Below, in pieces: positions 34,910-43,349 of a stretch of 64,000 nucleotides of DNA; position 1 is the first letter of the stretch; the number at the start of each line of letters is the position of its first letter. Position numbers and translations under genes: made by a program. The notes below the pieces were generated by a model. The model saw only the letters and a program-made list of their open reading frames with translations, was not told where the DNA came from and made no database searches. Source of the DNA: Marinobacter changyiensis (GTDB lineage Bacteria; Pseudomonadota; Gammaproteobacteria; Pseudomonadales; Oleiphilaceae). The stretch spans positions 310,001-374,000 of the forward strand of contig NZ_VZZZ01000004.1 of the NCBI RefSeq assembly GCF_009193265.1, given 5' to 3'.

Positions 34910-37158
34910 GAGATCTTTTTGACGACCTGTTGCCCGAGGATGCGCCTCCGGAAGATGCGCCAGAGACTGCTGAACCACCGCTGACCGCAACTGCAGTGCT
35001 GGCCAACACCGGTGAGCTCTTCCGGCTGCTGGACCAGTGGGTGGAGCTGGGCTGGTTGCGCGCTCTGGACGCTGCTCTGGTTCGTTTCCTCGACCGGGAA
35101 ACGCGCGATGCTGGCCAACCTGCCTCCTCGCTTTTGTTACTGGCCGCGGCGTTGGCGTCCCACCAGCTTGGTCGTGGCCATGTCTGCCTGGATCTGGAGG
35201 CCACGCGGCAGGCAGGGCTGGATGACGCCCTGTCGCTGCCACCCGAGGACCAGGTAGTCCGTGACCACGCCTTGCTGCCCTCGGAACTGTTGGCAGACGT
35301 GTCACTGACGGCCTGGCAGGCCGTACTCGAACACCCGCTGTTGGTGGCGGACGGTGCAAATTCCGAGGCCGCCGGTAACACGCCGTTGGTGCGGGATGGC
35401 TTGCGACTCTATTTGCGCCGCTACTGGCAATACGAACAATCCATTTACGCCCAATTGACTAGACGAATGGCTCAGTCCGGGCCGATGGCCGATGTTGAAA
35501 GTGCCTCGGCAATAGCGTTGGCGCGGGCCTTGGCGGCGTTGTTTCCGGTAGCGGCCGGAAGCCGTTCCGAGGGTCCGGACTGGCAGCGGGTTGCCTGTGC
35601 CAATGCTGCCCGCCATGGCTTCAGCATTATTACCGGCGGGCCGGGCACCGGCAAGACCACTACGGTGGTCAAGTTGCTGGCGGGGTTGCAGAGCGTGGCT
35701 CTGAATGCCAGCGCCGAGCCCCGGGCCTTGCGCATCCGGCTGGCCGCACCCACGGGCAAGGCGGCGGCGAGACTTAATGAATCCATTGCCGGAGCGGTGG
35801 CCGGGCTGGACTTGAGCGGTCTTCCGGATGCCGATCATTGCCGGCGGGCCATTCCCACCGAGGTCACTACCTTGCACCGGCTGTTGGGCAGCATTCCGGG
35901 TTCCCGCCGTTTTCGTCATGACCGGGATAATCCGCTGGTGGTGGATGTGCTGGTGATTGATGAAGCCTCGATGGTCGATATCGAAATGATGGCACGAGTA
36001 CTGGAGGCATTGCCGGCCGGAGCGAAGCTGATTCTGCTGGGGGACAAGGACCAGTTGGCCTCGGTGGATGCTGGCGCGGTGCTGGGCGAGCTTTGCCAGC
36101 GTGCCATAGCTGGCCATTATACCGGTGACAATGCGCGCTGGCTGGAAGCGGTCAGCGGTGCAGAAATCCCGTCACTGTTGCTTGATGAGCAGGGCAGACC
36201 GCTGGACCAGGTAATTACGCTATTGCGCACCAGCTACCGGTTTGACGCCTCCAGCGGTATCGGGCAGTTGGCTGCCGCCGTCAACCAGCCTGCAGAAACC
36301 AGCGCCATGGCAGCCAGCGCTGTCCGCAAGGTGTTTAGCGAGGGTTACCGGGATATTGTCCGGATCAACATAGACCGGCAGAATCCGGCATCGGGTATAA
36401 GCCAACATGCTGTGCGTGGCGGTGCCCAGCAGTTTCACGAAGCGGGGCTGAACCGGCTGGTCGGGAATAAAACAATCTCGCCTCCGGTGGGCTATGGGTG
36501 CTACCTCAGGCATATGGCTCAAACCCGTCCGGAGACGATGGAGCCCCTGGCCAGCTTCGATGAGTGGGCCCGCTCGACCCTTGAGGCCTACGGGCAGTTC
36601 CAGCTACTCTGCGCGTTGCGCCGGGGACCGTTTGGTGTCGAGGGGCTGAATGACACCATTGCCAATGCGCTTAAACGCGCCAAATTGATCAGCGCCACAG
36701 AGGGCTGGTACCCGGGTCGCCCGGTACTGGTGACCCGAAACGACTACAGCCTGGGGCTGATGAACGGGGATATCGGCATTACCCTGGAACTGCCCGCCCG
36801 GCAATGGGTAGATGGCAAAGAGCTCATCGAGCCTGACCGAACCGTATTGCGGGTCGCATTTGCCGCTGGCGATGGTAGCGGCGGCATCCGTTGGATACTG
36901 CCCAGCCGGTTGCAGGGCGTGGAAACGGTCTATGCCATGACCGTCCACAAGTCCCAGGGCTCGGAGTTCGCACATACCTGTCTGGTCATGCCCGATAAAC
37001 TCAATCCGGTCTTGACCCGGGAGCTGATCTACACCGGTATCACCCGCGCCAGACACTGGTTCAGCCTGCTGCTGCCGGACAACAACGTGTTCGACCAGGC
37101 CGTCGCAAGACAGGTTACCCGCACCTCGGGGTTAGGGCGCCTGCTGCTGCAACCGTAG
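34906..37158 (+). CDS. recD: Exonuclease V subunit RecD (5'-3' helicase)
   Basis: This SF1 helicase of 750 residues has Walker A ITGGPGTGKTTTVVK (about 240-254), VIDEASMVDIEMM as Walker B, LGDKDQLASVDAGAVLGE (motif III) and the C-terminal TVHKSQGSEFAHTCLV plus YTGITRARHWFSL (motifs V and VI). It is longer than the 608-residue E. coli protein, with additional N-terminal and middle sequence. It unwinds DNA 5'-3' within RecBCD. The stop codon TAG lies inside the first arm of a REP palindrome (GTAGGAGC), so the transcript ends in a hairpin. Confidence 0.94.
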   Translation: MRDLFDDLLPEDAPPEDAPETAEPPLTATAVLANTGELFRLLDQWVELGWLRALDAALVRFLDRETRDAGQPASSLLLLAAALASHQLGRGHVCLDLEATRQAGLDDALSLPPEDQVVRDHALLPSELLADVSLTAWQAVLEHPLLVADGANSEAAGNTPLVRDGLRLYLRRYWQYEQSIYAQLTRRMAQSGPMADVESASAIALARALAALFPVAAGSRSEGPDWQRVACANAARHGFSIITGGPGTGKTTTVVKLLAGLQSVALNASAEPRALRIRLAAPTGKAAARLNESIAGAVAGLDLSGLPDADHCRRAIPTEVTTLHRLLGSIPGSRRFRHDRDNPLVVDVLVIDEASMVDIEMMARVLEALPAGAKLILLGDKDQLASVDAGAVLGELCQRAIAGHYTGDNARWLEAVSGAEIPSLLLDEQGRPLDQVITLLRTSYRFDASSGIGQLAAAVNQPAETSAMAASAVRKVFSEGYRDIVRINIDRQNPASGISQHAVRGGAQQFHEAGLNRLVGNKTISPPVGYGCYLRHMAQTRPETMEPLASFDEWARSTLEAYGQFQLLCALRRGPFGVEGLNDTIANALKRAKLISATEGWYPGRPVLVTRNDYSLGLMNGDIGITLELPARQWVDGKELIEPDRTVLRVAFAAGDGSGGIRWILPSRLQGVETVYAMTVHKSQGSEFAHTCLVMPDKLNPVLTRELIYTGITRARHWFSLLLPDNNVFDQAVARQVTRTSGLGRLLLQP

Positions 37159-37225
37159 GAGCAACCTCAGTCGCGAAGCTTTGAGAGGGCCTGCGCACCT
37201 GATCGCGATTGAAATCGCTCCTACA
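37155..37225 (+). repeat. REP-type palindrome at the recD stop
   Basis: GTAGGAGC at 37155 pairs with GCTCCTAC at the right end (to about 37224); the interior has TCGCGAAGCTTTGAGAGGGC and GCGATTGAAATCGC. It is the same element family as the three tandem copies at 60381-60648. It overlaps the recD stop codon, so it may act as an mRNA-stabilising or terminating hairpin. Confidence 0.75.
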
Positions 37226-37296
37226 GGCTGAAGCAAGTTGCAACAAAAGATGCAAGGCGCTACGATTGGGGAAAGTCTGTGTTAAACGGAGGCTCT

Positions 37297-37710
37297 ATGT
37301 CCATTCCTGTTCGGCTCGATGAAATGCTGGTGCGCCACGCAGCGGCGGAAGGCCAGGTACAGCGTCGCTCGGTGCCTAAACAGATTGAACTGTGGGCTGA
37401 AATCGGCCGCAGTATTGCCAATGAGGTCAACGCCGAGGACCTGATGGCACTTACTCAGGGGCTGAAGAAGGTCAGGGTTGAGCGGGTGGAACCGGAGCCA
37501 TTGGAGTCCGAGAATCTCTGGGCGGAAGTTGACCAAGCCCGTGACTCTGGCAGGCTCGGAAAAGACATCAAACGCAATCGAACCGTCTACCAGGCATCCA
37601 CGACCCATGCAGGTTACCTGGAAGCACTCTATCCAAACGGGAGCCGGGCCATCGGCCGCTTCGTGAACGGAACCTTCGAGAAACTCTATGACCGGGATGA
37701 TGCCGCCTGA
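37297..37710 (+). CDS. ParD-like antitoxin
   Basis: The 137-residue protein has the ParD_like family pattern: SIPVRLDEMLVRHAAAEGQ, then RSVPKQIELWAEIGRSIANE, a ribbon-helix-helix type DNA-binding start. Its C-terminal half (NRTVYQASTTHAGYLEALY and RFVNGTFEKLYDRDD) should contact the partner. The ATG at 37297 has GGAGG seven bases upstream; the frame is open to 37279, but that extension is not needed. It overlaps the downstream zeta-type gene by 23 bases at most, a classic toxin-antitoxin layout. It is separated from recD by the REP palindrome. Confidence 0.85.
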   Translation: MSIPVRLDEMLVRHAAAEGQVQRRSVPKQIELWAEIGRSIANEVNAEDLMALTQGLKKVRVERVEPEPLESENLWAEVDQARDSGRLGKDIKRNRTVYQASTTHAGYLEALYPNGSRAIGRFVNGTFEKLYDRDDAA

Positions 37711-38272
37711 GCTTTGGTTACTGGTTGGTGGTAATGGCTCAGGGAAGAGCACCTTCTACGAGACCTTTCTGGCAAAACACCGGATTCCCCTGGTCAACGC
37801 CGATAACATTGCCCGTAGTCTTTGGCCAGATCAGCCCGAACAACACAGTTACGAGGCCGCACTGATTGCGGAAAAGGAACGTTATCGCCTGCTGGAAGAA
37901 CGCCAGACGTTCTGCTTCGAGACCGTATTTTCCCATCCTTCAAAACTGGATTTTGTCGGCGAGGCAAAGGCTGCAGGATATGTTATCAAGGTATTTTATT
38001 TCCACCTTGCCACGCCGGAGCTGAACGTTGCACGGGTATCTTGCCGGGTGATATCCGGTGGCCACAATGTGCCGGAGGCTAAATTGCGTGGCCGCATTCC
38101 GCGCACCGTCAATCTGGTTAGGGATTGCGTCGGCCTTGCGGACGAACTGCATCTGATCGATAACTCCAGCGCCGACCATCCTTACAAGCGTCTGGCGGTG
38201 TTGCAGCAGGGCGAATGGTTGAGGTTTGCTGACGATGTGCCGGAGTGGATCAACGCTTTTACAGACCACTAG
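37688..38272 (+). CDS. Zeta-toxin-type P-loop kinase, probable toxin of a TA pair
   Basis: The 194-residue protein has a P-loop LLVGGNGSGKSTF (Gly14 to Phe23), VNADNIARSLW with the substrate Asp, FCFETVFSHPSK, and a basic lid SGGHNVPEAKLRGRIPRTVN. This is the zeta-toxin fold, whose members phosphorylate UDP-N-acetylglucosamine or other small molecules to block growth. Start choices are ATG 37688, 37697 or 37700, all overlapping the ParD-like antitoxin stop (37708-37710). The stop TAG (38270-38272) lies inside the CTAG left flank of the palindromic element that follows. Pairing with a ParD-like protein is less usual than an epsilon/zeta pair. Confidence 0.85.
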   Translation: MTGMMPPELWLLVGGNGSGKSTFYETFLAKHRIPLVNADNIARSLWPDQPEQHSYEAALIAEKERYRLLEERQTFCFETVFSHPSKLDFVGEAKAAGYVIKVFYFHLATPELNVARVSCRVISGGHNVPEAKLRGRIPRTVNLVRDCVGLADELHLIDNSSADHPYKRLAVLQQGEWLRFADDVPEWINAFTDH

Positions 38273-38537
38273 TGTCCCGTCTGGCTAATTCGTTAATCTA
38301 CTGCGAGACGCTGAGGCCTCTGGCCAAGGCGCCAGTCCGCAGGTGTGGTGGTTCCACATCAAGGGCTGGCAACACCGGCCAGAGGCCTCAGCGTCTCGCC
38401 CTTCGGGAGCCACTGAGGGCCTTGATAGCCGCGTTGCGCCGTCTCGATTTGGAACCACCAAACCTTCGCCACCGCGCCTAGCTATCAAGGCCCTCAGTGG
38501 CTCAGTAGGTTAACGAATTAGCCAGACGGGACACTAG
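38269..38537. mobile_element. 261-bp non-coding palindromic element (MITE-like) with CTAG flanks
   Basis: CTAG flanks both ends (38269-38272 and 38534-38537), consistent with a 4-base target duplication. The ends are inverted repeats of about 31 bases with one mismatch (TGTCCCGTCTGGCTAATTCG at the left; its complement at the right). Inside are two perfect 23-base stems: 38303-38325 with 38377-38399, and 38407-38429 with 38481-38503. Each encloses 51 bases, and the two loops are inverted copies of each other (about 34 of 51 positions match). No transposase gene is nearby. The insertion overlaps the toxin stop but leaves its protein unchanged. Confidence 0.75.
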
Positions 38538-38683
38538 CGCAACGACTAAGCCTGCTGGCGTCAACGATGCGGCTGGCCTTTCTATCCTGAATAAGCCACG
38601 GGCCCTCACCGTTGAAGCTGTATACCGGTTCAAGATCAGGTCTTTGAGAGGCCGGCTCATTCACGACGTCCAGGGGGAGGGTC
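38538..38683. other. Spacer between the palindromic element and gspC
   Basis: Together with the element this forms a gene-free stretch of more than 400 bases. No gene is seen in the 146-base spacer, and there is no sign of gspD, which often follows gspC. Confidence 0.5.
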
Positions 38684-39349
38684 TCAGTTGCTATTGTTTC
38701 TCAGACGTTCGCGCAACTGTTCAAGCCGTTGTCTGATCTCTTCCCGACGCTGGTCTGAGGCCGGTTGTGACGAGGATTGTACATTGGTGCTGTCTGACCG
38801 GGAGTCGTAGGTCTCATCCGATTGATTGGCTGTGGTCTCAGCAATCTGGCTTTCTGCGACGGACAAACCGGCCTGGTTGTCGGTTTCAGGGAAGTACAGG
38901 TTTTCCAGCTTTCCGTTACGCTCGAGAATGACCCGGTTTGGCAGAATCGTCCGGAGCGTTGCGCCGCCGGGTATTTCATTACCTGCCATATAGGCTTCGG
39001 TTCGGCTGTTGGAATCTTCAATCAGCGCGCTCGCCGGAAATTCACCGTCGGAGGCAAGAACGCCGCGAAGGAAGATGCGCAGGTTAGTTTCAGGCAGATT
39101 TTCGGTGTCTATTTCCTCCGCACCGGGGTTGCTGGCGGCATTGCCAAACAGGTTCAATGTGGCCAGACTCACGTTTGGCCTCTGTCGTGCCGCCGTGGCG
39201 GATGTTTCCACATTCACGGCGCGGGCGTTGACAGCGCGTTGCTGTTCCTGGACCCAGAAGCCGTAGCCCTGCCACGCAAGCGTTAAGGTCATCAAGAGAG
39301 CAATGAGAACAGCGGCAATCAGGGGAAACCGGGTGGCATTTACAGACAT
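38684..39349 (-). CDS. gspC: Type II secretion inner-membrane protein GspC (XcpP-like)
   Basis: This 221-residue protein has an N-terminal membrane helix (about 9-27), then a homology region: LFGNA, LRIFLRGVLASDGEFPASALIE, EAYMAGNEIPGG, ILPNRVILERNGKLENLYF. It links the inner-membrane platform to the outer-membrane secretin GspD. The C-terminus has a coiled coil (RREEIRQRLEQLRERLRNN) in place of a PDZ domain, as in Pseudomonas XcpP, so it is not truncated. AAGGA precedes the ATG. It is divergent from gspE across a 240-base promoter region; gspD is not adjacent. Confidence 0.88.
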   Translation of the reverse strand: MSVNATRFPLIAAVLIALLMTLTLAWQGYGFWVQEQQRAVNARAVNVETSATAARQRPNVSLATLNLFGNAASNPGAEEIDTENLPETNLRIFLRGVLASDGEFPASALIEDSNSRTEAYMAGNEIPGGATLRTILPNRVILERNGKLENLYFPETDNQAGLSVAESQIAETTANQSDETYDSRSDSTNVQSSSQPASDQRREEIRQRLEQLRERLRNNSN

Positions 39350-39589
39350 TGGGTTCCTTAATCCGTCCGTAGTTCAAACTACAATGTAGCAGATTTAAGT
39401 GCAGTATAGGGGGCCTGTTTTGCAGATATCAGGTATCGCATGGTAGTCATTTTTGACGTTTTTTCCAGACCGTATTGCAGCGGCGTTGAAAATTGCTCGC
39501 TTTGTCCTGTCGAAATGACGGTTTGCCAGTCTTTTTTTGCCTTGCTGTGGTAGCCTCTGCAAAAGTGTTTTTCAACAAAGCCCTGACGG
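39350..39589. promoter_or_regulatory. Divergent promoter region of the T2SS genes
   Basis: 240 bases separate gspC (minus) from gspE (plus) and must drive both. The sequence is relatively AT-rich with T-runs; no clean -35/-10 pair or palindrome stands out by eye. Confidence 0.5.
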
Positions 39590-41116
39590 GTGAAATGGAC
39601 GAGGATTACGTTGACCACAGAATCTGATCTCCAGCTGCAGGATGCCCCGCTGGGTCGTTTACCTTTTACGTTTGCCAAACGCAACGGTGTAATCCTGACC
39701 AGGGATGATCGCGGTGAGCCGATTGTTCTGGTGCGGCCTGGCGCAGTGCACTCGGCATTGGCGGAAGCCAATCGGGTCAGTGGCGGCCGTGCGCGTTTTT
39801 CCCCCATCGATCCGGGTGCTTTTGACGAAGCCCTCAATGCGGCCTACCAGAATGATTCTACCGAAGCCATGCAGATGGTCGAAGGCATTGGCGATGATAT
39901 GGACCTCGCATCACTGGCGGATTCGGTGCCTGAAACCGCGGATCTTCTGGAGCAGGAAGACGACGCGCCGATCATTCGTTTGATCAACGCCATTCTTACG
40001 GAGGCTGTCAAATCCAGCGCCTCGGACGTTCACATTGAAACCTATGAGAAACGGCTGGTGGTGCGATTCCGGGTCGATGGCGTATTGCGCGAAGTGGTTC
40101 AGCCGAAACGGGCATTGGCACCCTTGTTGGTGTCGCGAATCAAGGTTATGGCCAAGCTGGATATCGCCGAAAAGCGGGTGCCTCAGGACGGCCGCATTTC
40201 ATTGCGGGTCGCCGGGCGGGAAGTAGACATTCGGGTATCCACCATGCCGTCATCCAATGGTGAGCGCATCGTACTTCGTTTACTGGATAAACAGGCGGGA
40301 AACATTCGGCTGGAATCTCTGGGCATGGCGCCGCGGGACCTCAAAAGCCTTCGTAAGATGATTCACCGGCCTTACGGCATTCTTCTGGTCACCGGCCCGA
40401 CCGGTTCTGGTAAGTCGACCTCGCTGTATGCCGGTTTGCAGGAAATCAATGACCGCAGCCGCAACATTCTTACCGTTGAAGACCCTATCGAATACAACCT
40501 TCCCGGGATTGGCCAGACTCAGGTTAACCCGAAGGTAGATATGACGTTTGCCCGGGGCTTGCGGGCTATCCTGCGCCAAGATCCTGATGTGGTGATGATC
40601 GGTGAGATCCGTGATCTCGAGACCGCTGAAATCGCGGTTCAGGCCAGTCTTACAGGACACCTCGTGTTATCCACCCTGCACACCAATACTGCGGTTGGTG
40701 CGATTACCCGTTTGATGGATATGGGCATTGAACCCTTCCTGATCTCGTCCAGCCTGGTGGGTATCGTAGCCCAGCGCCTGGTCCGTGTTCTGTGTCATGA
40801 CTGCAAGGAACCTTACACACCGTCTGAAGAACAATGCGAATTCCTCCAGCAGGACACTGCGGCAGCGCCGACCATTTATCGCGCTACCGGCTGTGATATT
40901 TGCAATCATCTGGGGTACCGGGGCCGTATCGGTATCTATGAAGTGGTGGAGGTCTCGGAGGAGCTGAGTTCGTTGATTCACAAGCGCGCTGGAGAGCTTG
41001 AACTCGAGCACGAAGCCCGAAAATCTGGCCCCAGCATTCACTCGGATGGCGTAACCAAAATTCTGGATGGCGTCACCACCATGGAAGAAGTTCTCAGAGT
41101 GACTCACCGGAGCTAA
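39590..41116 (+). CDS. gspE: Type II secretion ATPase GspE
   Basis: The 508-residue cytoplasmic ATPase has a Walker A motif GPTGSGKSTSLYAG, an Asp box TVEDPIEYNLPGIGQTQVN, a Walker B ILRQDPDVVMIGEIRDLETA, a His box LVLSTLHTNTA, and the GspE-type four-Cys zinc module CHDCKEPYTP...GCDICNHLGYRG. It powers pseudopilus assembly, docking through its N-terminal domain to GspL. Start is uncertain: GTG at 39590 or TTG at 39611, the latter with GAGG seven bases upstream and giving MTTESDLQ. It is the first gene of gspEFGHIJKLM. Confidence 0.94.
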   Translation: MKWTRITLTTESDLQLQDAPLGRLPFTFAKRNGVILTRDDRGEPIVLVRPGAVHSALAEANRVSGGRARFSPIDPGAFDEALNAAYQNDSTEAMQMVEGIGDDMDLASLADSVPETADLLEQEDDAPIIRLINAILTEAVKSSASDVHIETYEKRLVVRFRVDGVLREVVQPKRALAPLLVSRIKVMAKLDIAEKRVPQDGRISLRVAGREVDIRVSTMPSSNGERIVLRLLDKQAGNIRLESLGMAPRDLKSLRKMIHRPYGILLVTGPTGSGKSTSLYAGLQEINDRSRNILTVEDPIEYNLPGIGQTQVNPKVDMTFARGLRAILRQDPDVVMIGEIRDLETAEIAVQASLTGHLVLSTLHTNTAVGAITRLMDMGIEPFLISSSLVGIVAQRLVRVLCHDCKEPYTPSEEQCEFLQQDTAAAPTIYRATGCDICNHLGYRGRIGIYEVVEVSEELSSLIHKRAGELELEHEARKSGPSIHSDGVTKILDGVTTMEEVLRVTHRS

Positions 41117-41119
41117 GCA

Positions 41120-42331
41120 ATGCCCGCATTTGACTACAAGGCTCTGGACGCGCGAGGCAAGCAGAAACACGGCGTGCTGGAAGCGGACAGCCCGCGCGCT
41201 GTCCGGCAGCAGTTGAGGGAAAAAGGCCTGGCGCCACTGGCGGTGGAGCCCGCCGCCGAAAAGCGGACCAAAGCCAGCCCACTCAGTAGCCGCGGTACTC
41301 TCAGTGCGGCCGACCTGGCATTGATGACCCGCCAGCTGGCAACGCTGATACAGTCGGGCATTCCCATTGAGCAATCCTTGTCAGCCACGGCACAACAATC
41401 TGATAAGCCCCGCATCAAAGGCATGCTGATTGCTATCCGCGCCAAGGTGATGGAGGGTTATACCCTGGCCGACAGTCTGGGCGAATTTCCCCGCGCGTTT
41501 CCCCGGCTATACCGGTCCACAGTGGCAGCCGGCGAGCATGCAGGCCATCTTGATCTGGTGCTGAACCGGCTGGCGGATTACACCGAGAGCAGGCAAGAGG
41601 CGCGGCAGAAAATCCAGCTGGCGGCCATCTACCCGATGATCCTGAGTTTCGTGGCGATTGCGATCGTGGTTTTCCTGCTCACCTACGTGGTGCCGGACAT
41701 CATTGAAGTGTTCGTCAAACAAGGCCAGGAGTTGCCAGCACTAACCCAGGGCATGCTGGTCATGTCGGAATTTCTCGGTAGTTACGGTGTCTACCTTTTT
41801 ATCGGCATTGTACTGGCCGTGGTTTTTTTCCGGTGGTCATTGCGCAAAGAGTCCAACCGGTTGCGGTTTCACCGCATGCTGCTGCATATGCCCCTGTTTT
41901 CGGGGATGGTGAGGGGGGTCAATACCGCTCGCTACGCCAGTACATTGAGCATATTGACGACCAGTGGCGTGCCGCTGGTTGAAGCCATGCGCATAGCGGG
42001 GGAAGTGCTTTCGAACGATTTTTTGCGCCTGGAACTACGGGGCGCAGCCCAGCGGGTGAGTGAAGGCGGCAGTCTGCACCGCTCGCTGGACCAGACTGGG
42101 TACTTTCCCCCGATGATGTTGCATATGATCGCCAGCGGCGAAGCCAGCGGTGAGCTGGACAGCATGCTGGAGCGAACAGCCAGGATGCAGGAAAATACCC
42201 TGCAGGCCAAAATCGCTGCCATTGTCGGTCTGTTCGAGCCGATGATGCTGTTGATCATGGGTGTCGTTGTACTGATTATTGTGCTGGCTATCATGTTACC
42301 CATACTGAATATGAGTAATCTTGTAGGCTAG
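41120..42331 (+). CDS. gspF: Type II secretion inner-membrane platform protein GspF
   Basis: The 403-residue protein has the two repeated GspF domains: RQLATLIQSGIPIEQSLSA and ARYASTLSILTTSGVPLVEA, with three membrane helices (about 170-190, 215-240 and 365-395). It forms the central platform on which the pseudopilus grows. It follows gspE by three bases. The N-terminal basic, proline-poor region and the middle hydrophobic stretch IVVFLLTYVVPDIIEVF match the family. No anomalies in length. Confidence 0.94.
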   Translation: MPAFDYKALDARGKQKHGVLEADSPRAVRQQLREKGLAPLAVEPAAEKRTKASPLSSRGTLSAADLALMTRQLATLIQSGIPIEQSLSATAQQSDKPRIKGMLIAIRAKVMEGYTLADSLGEFPRAFPRLYRSTVAAGEHAGHLDLVLNRLADYTESRQEARQKIQLAAIYPMILSFVAIAIVVFLLTYVVPDIIEVFVKQGQELPALTQGMLVMSEFLGSYGVYLFIGIVLAVVFFRWSLRKESNRLRFHRMLLHMPLFSGMVRGVNTARYASTLSILTTSGVPLVEAMRIAGEVLSNDFLRLELRGAAQRVSEGGSLHRSLDQTGYFPPMMLHMIASGEASGELDSMLERTARMQENTLQAKIAAIVGLFEPMMLLIMGVVVLIIVLAIMLPILNMSNLVG

Positions 42332-42371
42332 GGCGTTCCATTTTTAATCTAAAGGAAAACAGAGAACCAAG

Positions 42372-42812
42372 ATGATGAAACACGCAACAGCACAACGCGG
42401 CTTTACCCTGATCGAAATCATGGTGGTCATGGTAATTCTCGGTCTTCTTGTCGCCATCGTGGCACCCAACATCATGGGGCGCAGTGACCAGGCCCGGGTC
42501 ACCGTCGCCAAAACCCAGATGAGCAACATTGCCAATGCGCTTGATCTGTACCGACTCGACAACAGCCACTATCCCTCGACGCAGCAGGGCCTTGAGGCTT
42601 TGGTTTCCGAGCCTGGCGGCAGTCCCGAGCCGCGCAACTGGAACCCGGACGGTTATCTGAAAAGCGTACCGGAAGACCCCTGGGGCCGGGATTACGAATA
42701 CATCAGCCCGGGCTCCAACGGTCCCTATGATCTGTATTCCTACGGTTCCGATGGACAGGAAGGTGGTGATGGGGATGCTGCCGATATCAGTGTCTGGGAT
42801 CCCGAGGGCTGA
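42372..42812 (+). CDS. gspG: Major type II pseudopilin GspG
   Basis: This 146-residue prepilin-like protein has the prepilin peptidase site RG-FTLIEIMVVMVILGLLVA with the +5 Glu, then the typical VAPNIMGRSDQARVTVAKTQ helix and a C-terminal GspG block YPSTQQGLEAL, DPWGRDYEYISPG and YGSDGQEGGDGDAADISVWD, rich in calcium-binding acidic residues. It forms the shaft of the pseudopilus. A 40-base gap precedes it; ATG 42375 is an alternative start. Confidence 0.95.
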   Translation: MMKHATAQRGFTLIEIMVVMVILGLLVAIVAPNIMGRSDQARVTVAKTQMSNIANALDLYRLDNSHYPSTQQGLEALVSEPGGSPEPRNWNPDGYLKSVPEDPWGRDYEYISPGSNGPYDLYSYGSDGQEGGDGDAADISVWDPEG

Positions 42813-42818
42813 TCTTCC

Positions 42819-43349
42819 GTGCAACTCAGGCGACCAATATCGGGTTTTACCCTGATCGAGATTCTGGTTGTCCTCATTGTGGTGGGGTTGCTGGCAGCCC
42901 TTGCCATTGTAAATCTCGGCGGCGGCACTCAACGGCGGGAGCTGGAGAATACCGTTCGTGAATTATACCTGCTGATGCAGACTGCTTCGGAGCAGGCCAT
43001 TCTCAATAATCAGGAACTGGGCCTGATTCTCGACGATGATGCCTATAGATTCGTCGTTTTCAATGATCAGAGCGGACGCTGGGCAGGGCAATCCGAGCGT
43101 CTGTTCCGGGCCCGCACGCTTCCGGAGTGGGCAGAGGTCACGCCTTTTATAGAAAGTGACGTCCCCAGGCTGGCCAGCGCCGAAGATGAGCTCAGACCCG
43201 GTATTGTGTTTTTCTCAAGCGGTGAGACCACCCCCTTCGAGCTGGAATTTTCCATCGGTCAGCAACGGGATGCTCTGCACCGGTTGCAGTCTGATGGCCT
43301 GGATGCCATCGAATGGATCGGCCCTGGACAGGAGCAGAACGTCCTGTGA
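42819..43349 (+). CDS. gspH: Type II minor pseudopilin GspH
   Basis: The 176-residue protein has a cleavage site SG-FTLIEILVVLIVVGLLAA with the +5 Glu, then the GspH core with LGLILDDDAYRFVVFND and GIVFFSSGETTPFELEFS. It is one of the minor pseudopilins at the tip or base of the pseudopilus. The start is GTG at 42819, 6 bases after the gspG stop. The end overlaps the likely gspI start by 4 bases (GTGA). Confidence 0.92.
   Translation: MQLRRPISGFTLIEILVVLIVVGLLAALAIVNLGGGTQRRELENTVRELYLLMQTASEQAILNNQELGLILDDDAYRFVVFNDQSGRWAGQSERLFRARTLPEWAEVTPFIESDVPRLASAEDELRPGIVFFSSGETTPFELEFSIGQQRDALHRLQSDGLDAIEWIGPGQEQNVL

Noticed and set aside
38269..38537. An integron attC site or CRISPR-like element
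   Set aside because: There is no integrase, no GTTRRRY core and no recombination partner; CTAG flanks and terminal inverted repeats fit a transposon-like element better.
38684..39349. Truncated GspC (missing PDZ)
   Set aside because: The coiled-coil ending is normal for XcpP-type GspC, and the length fits that group.
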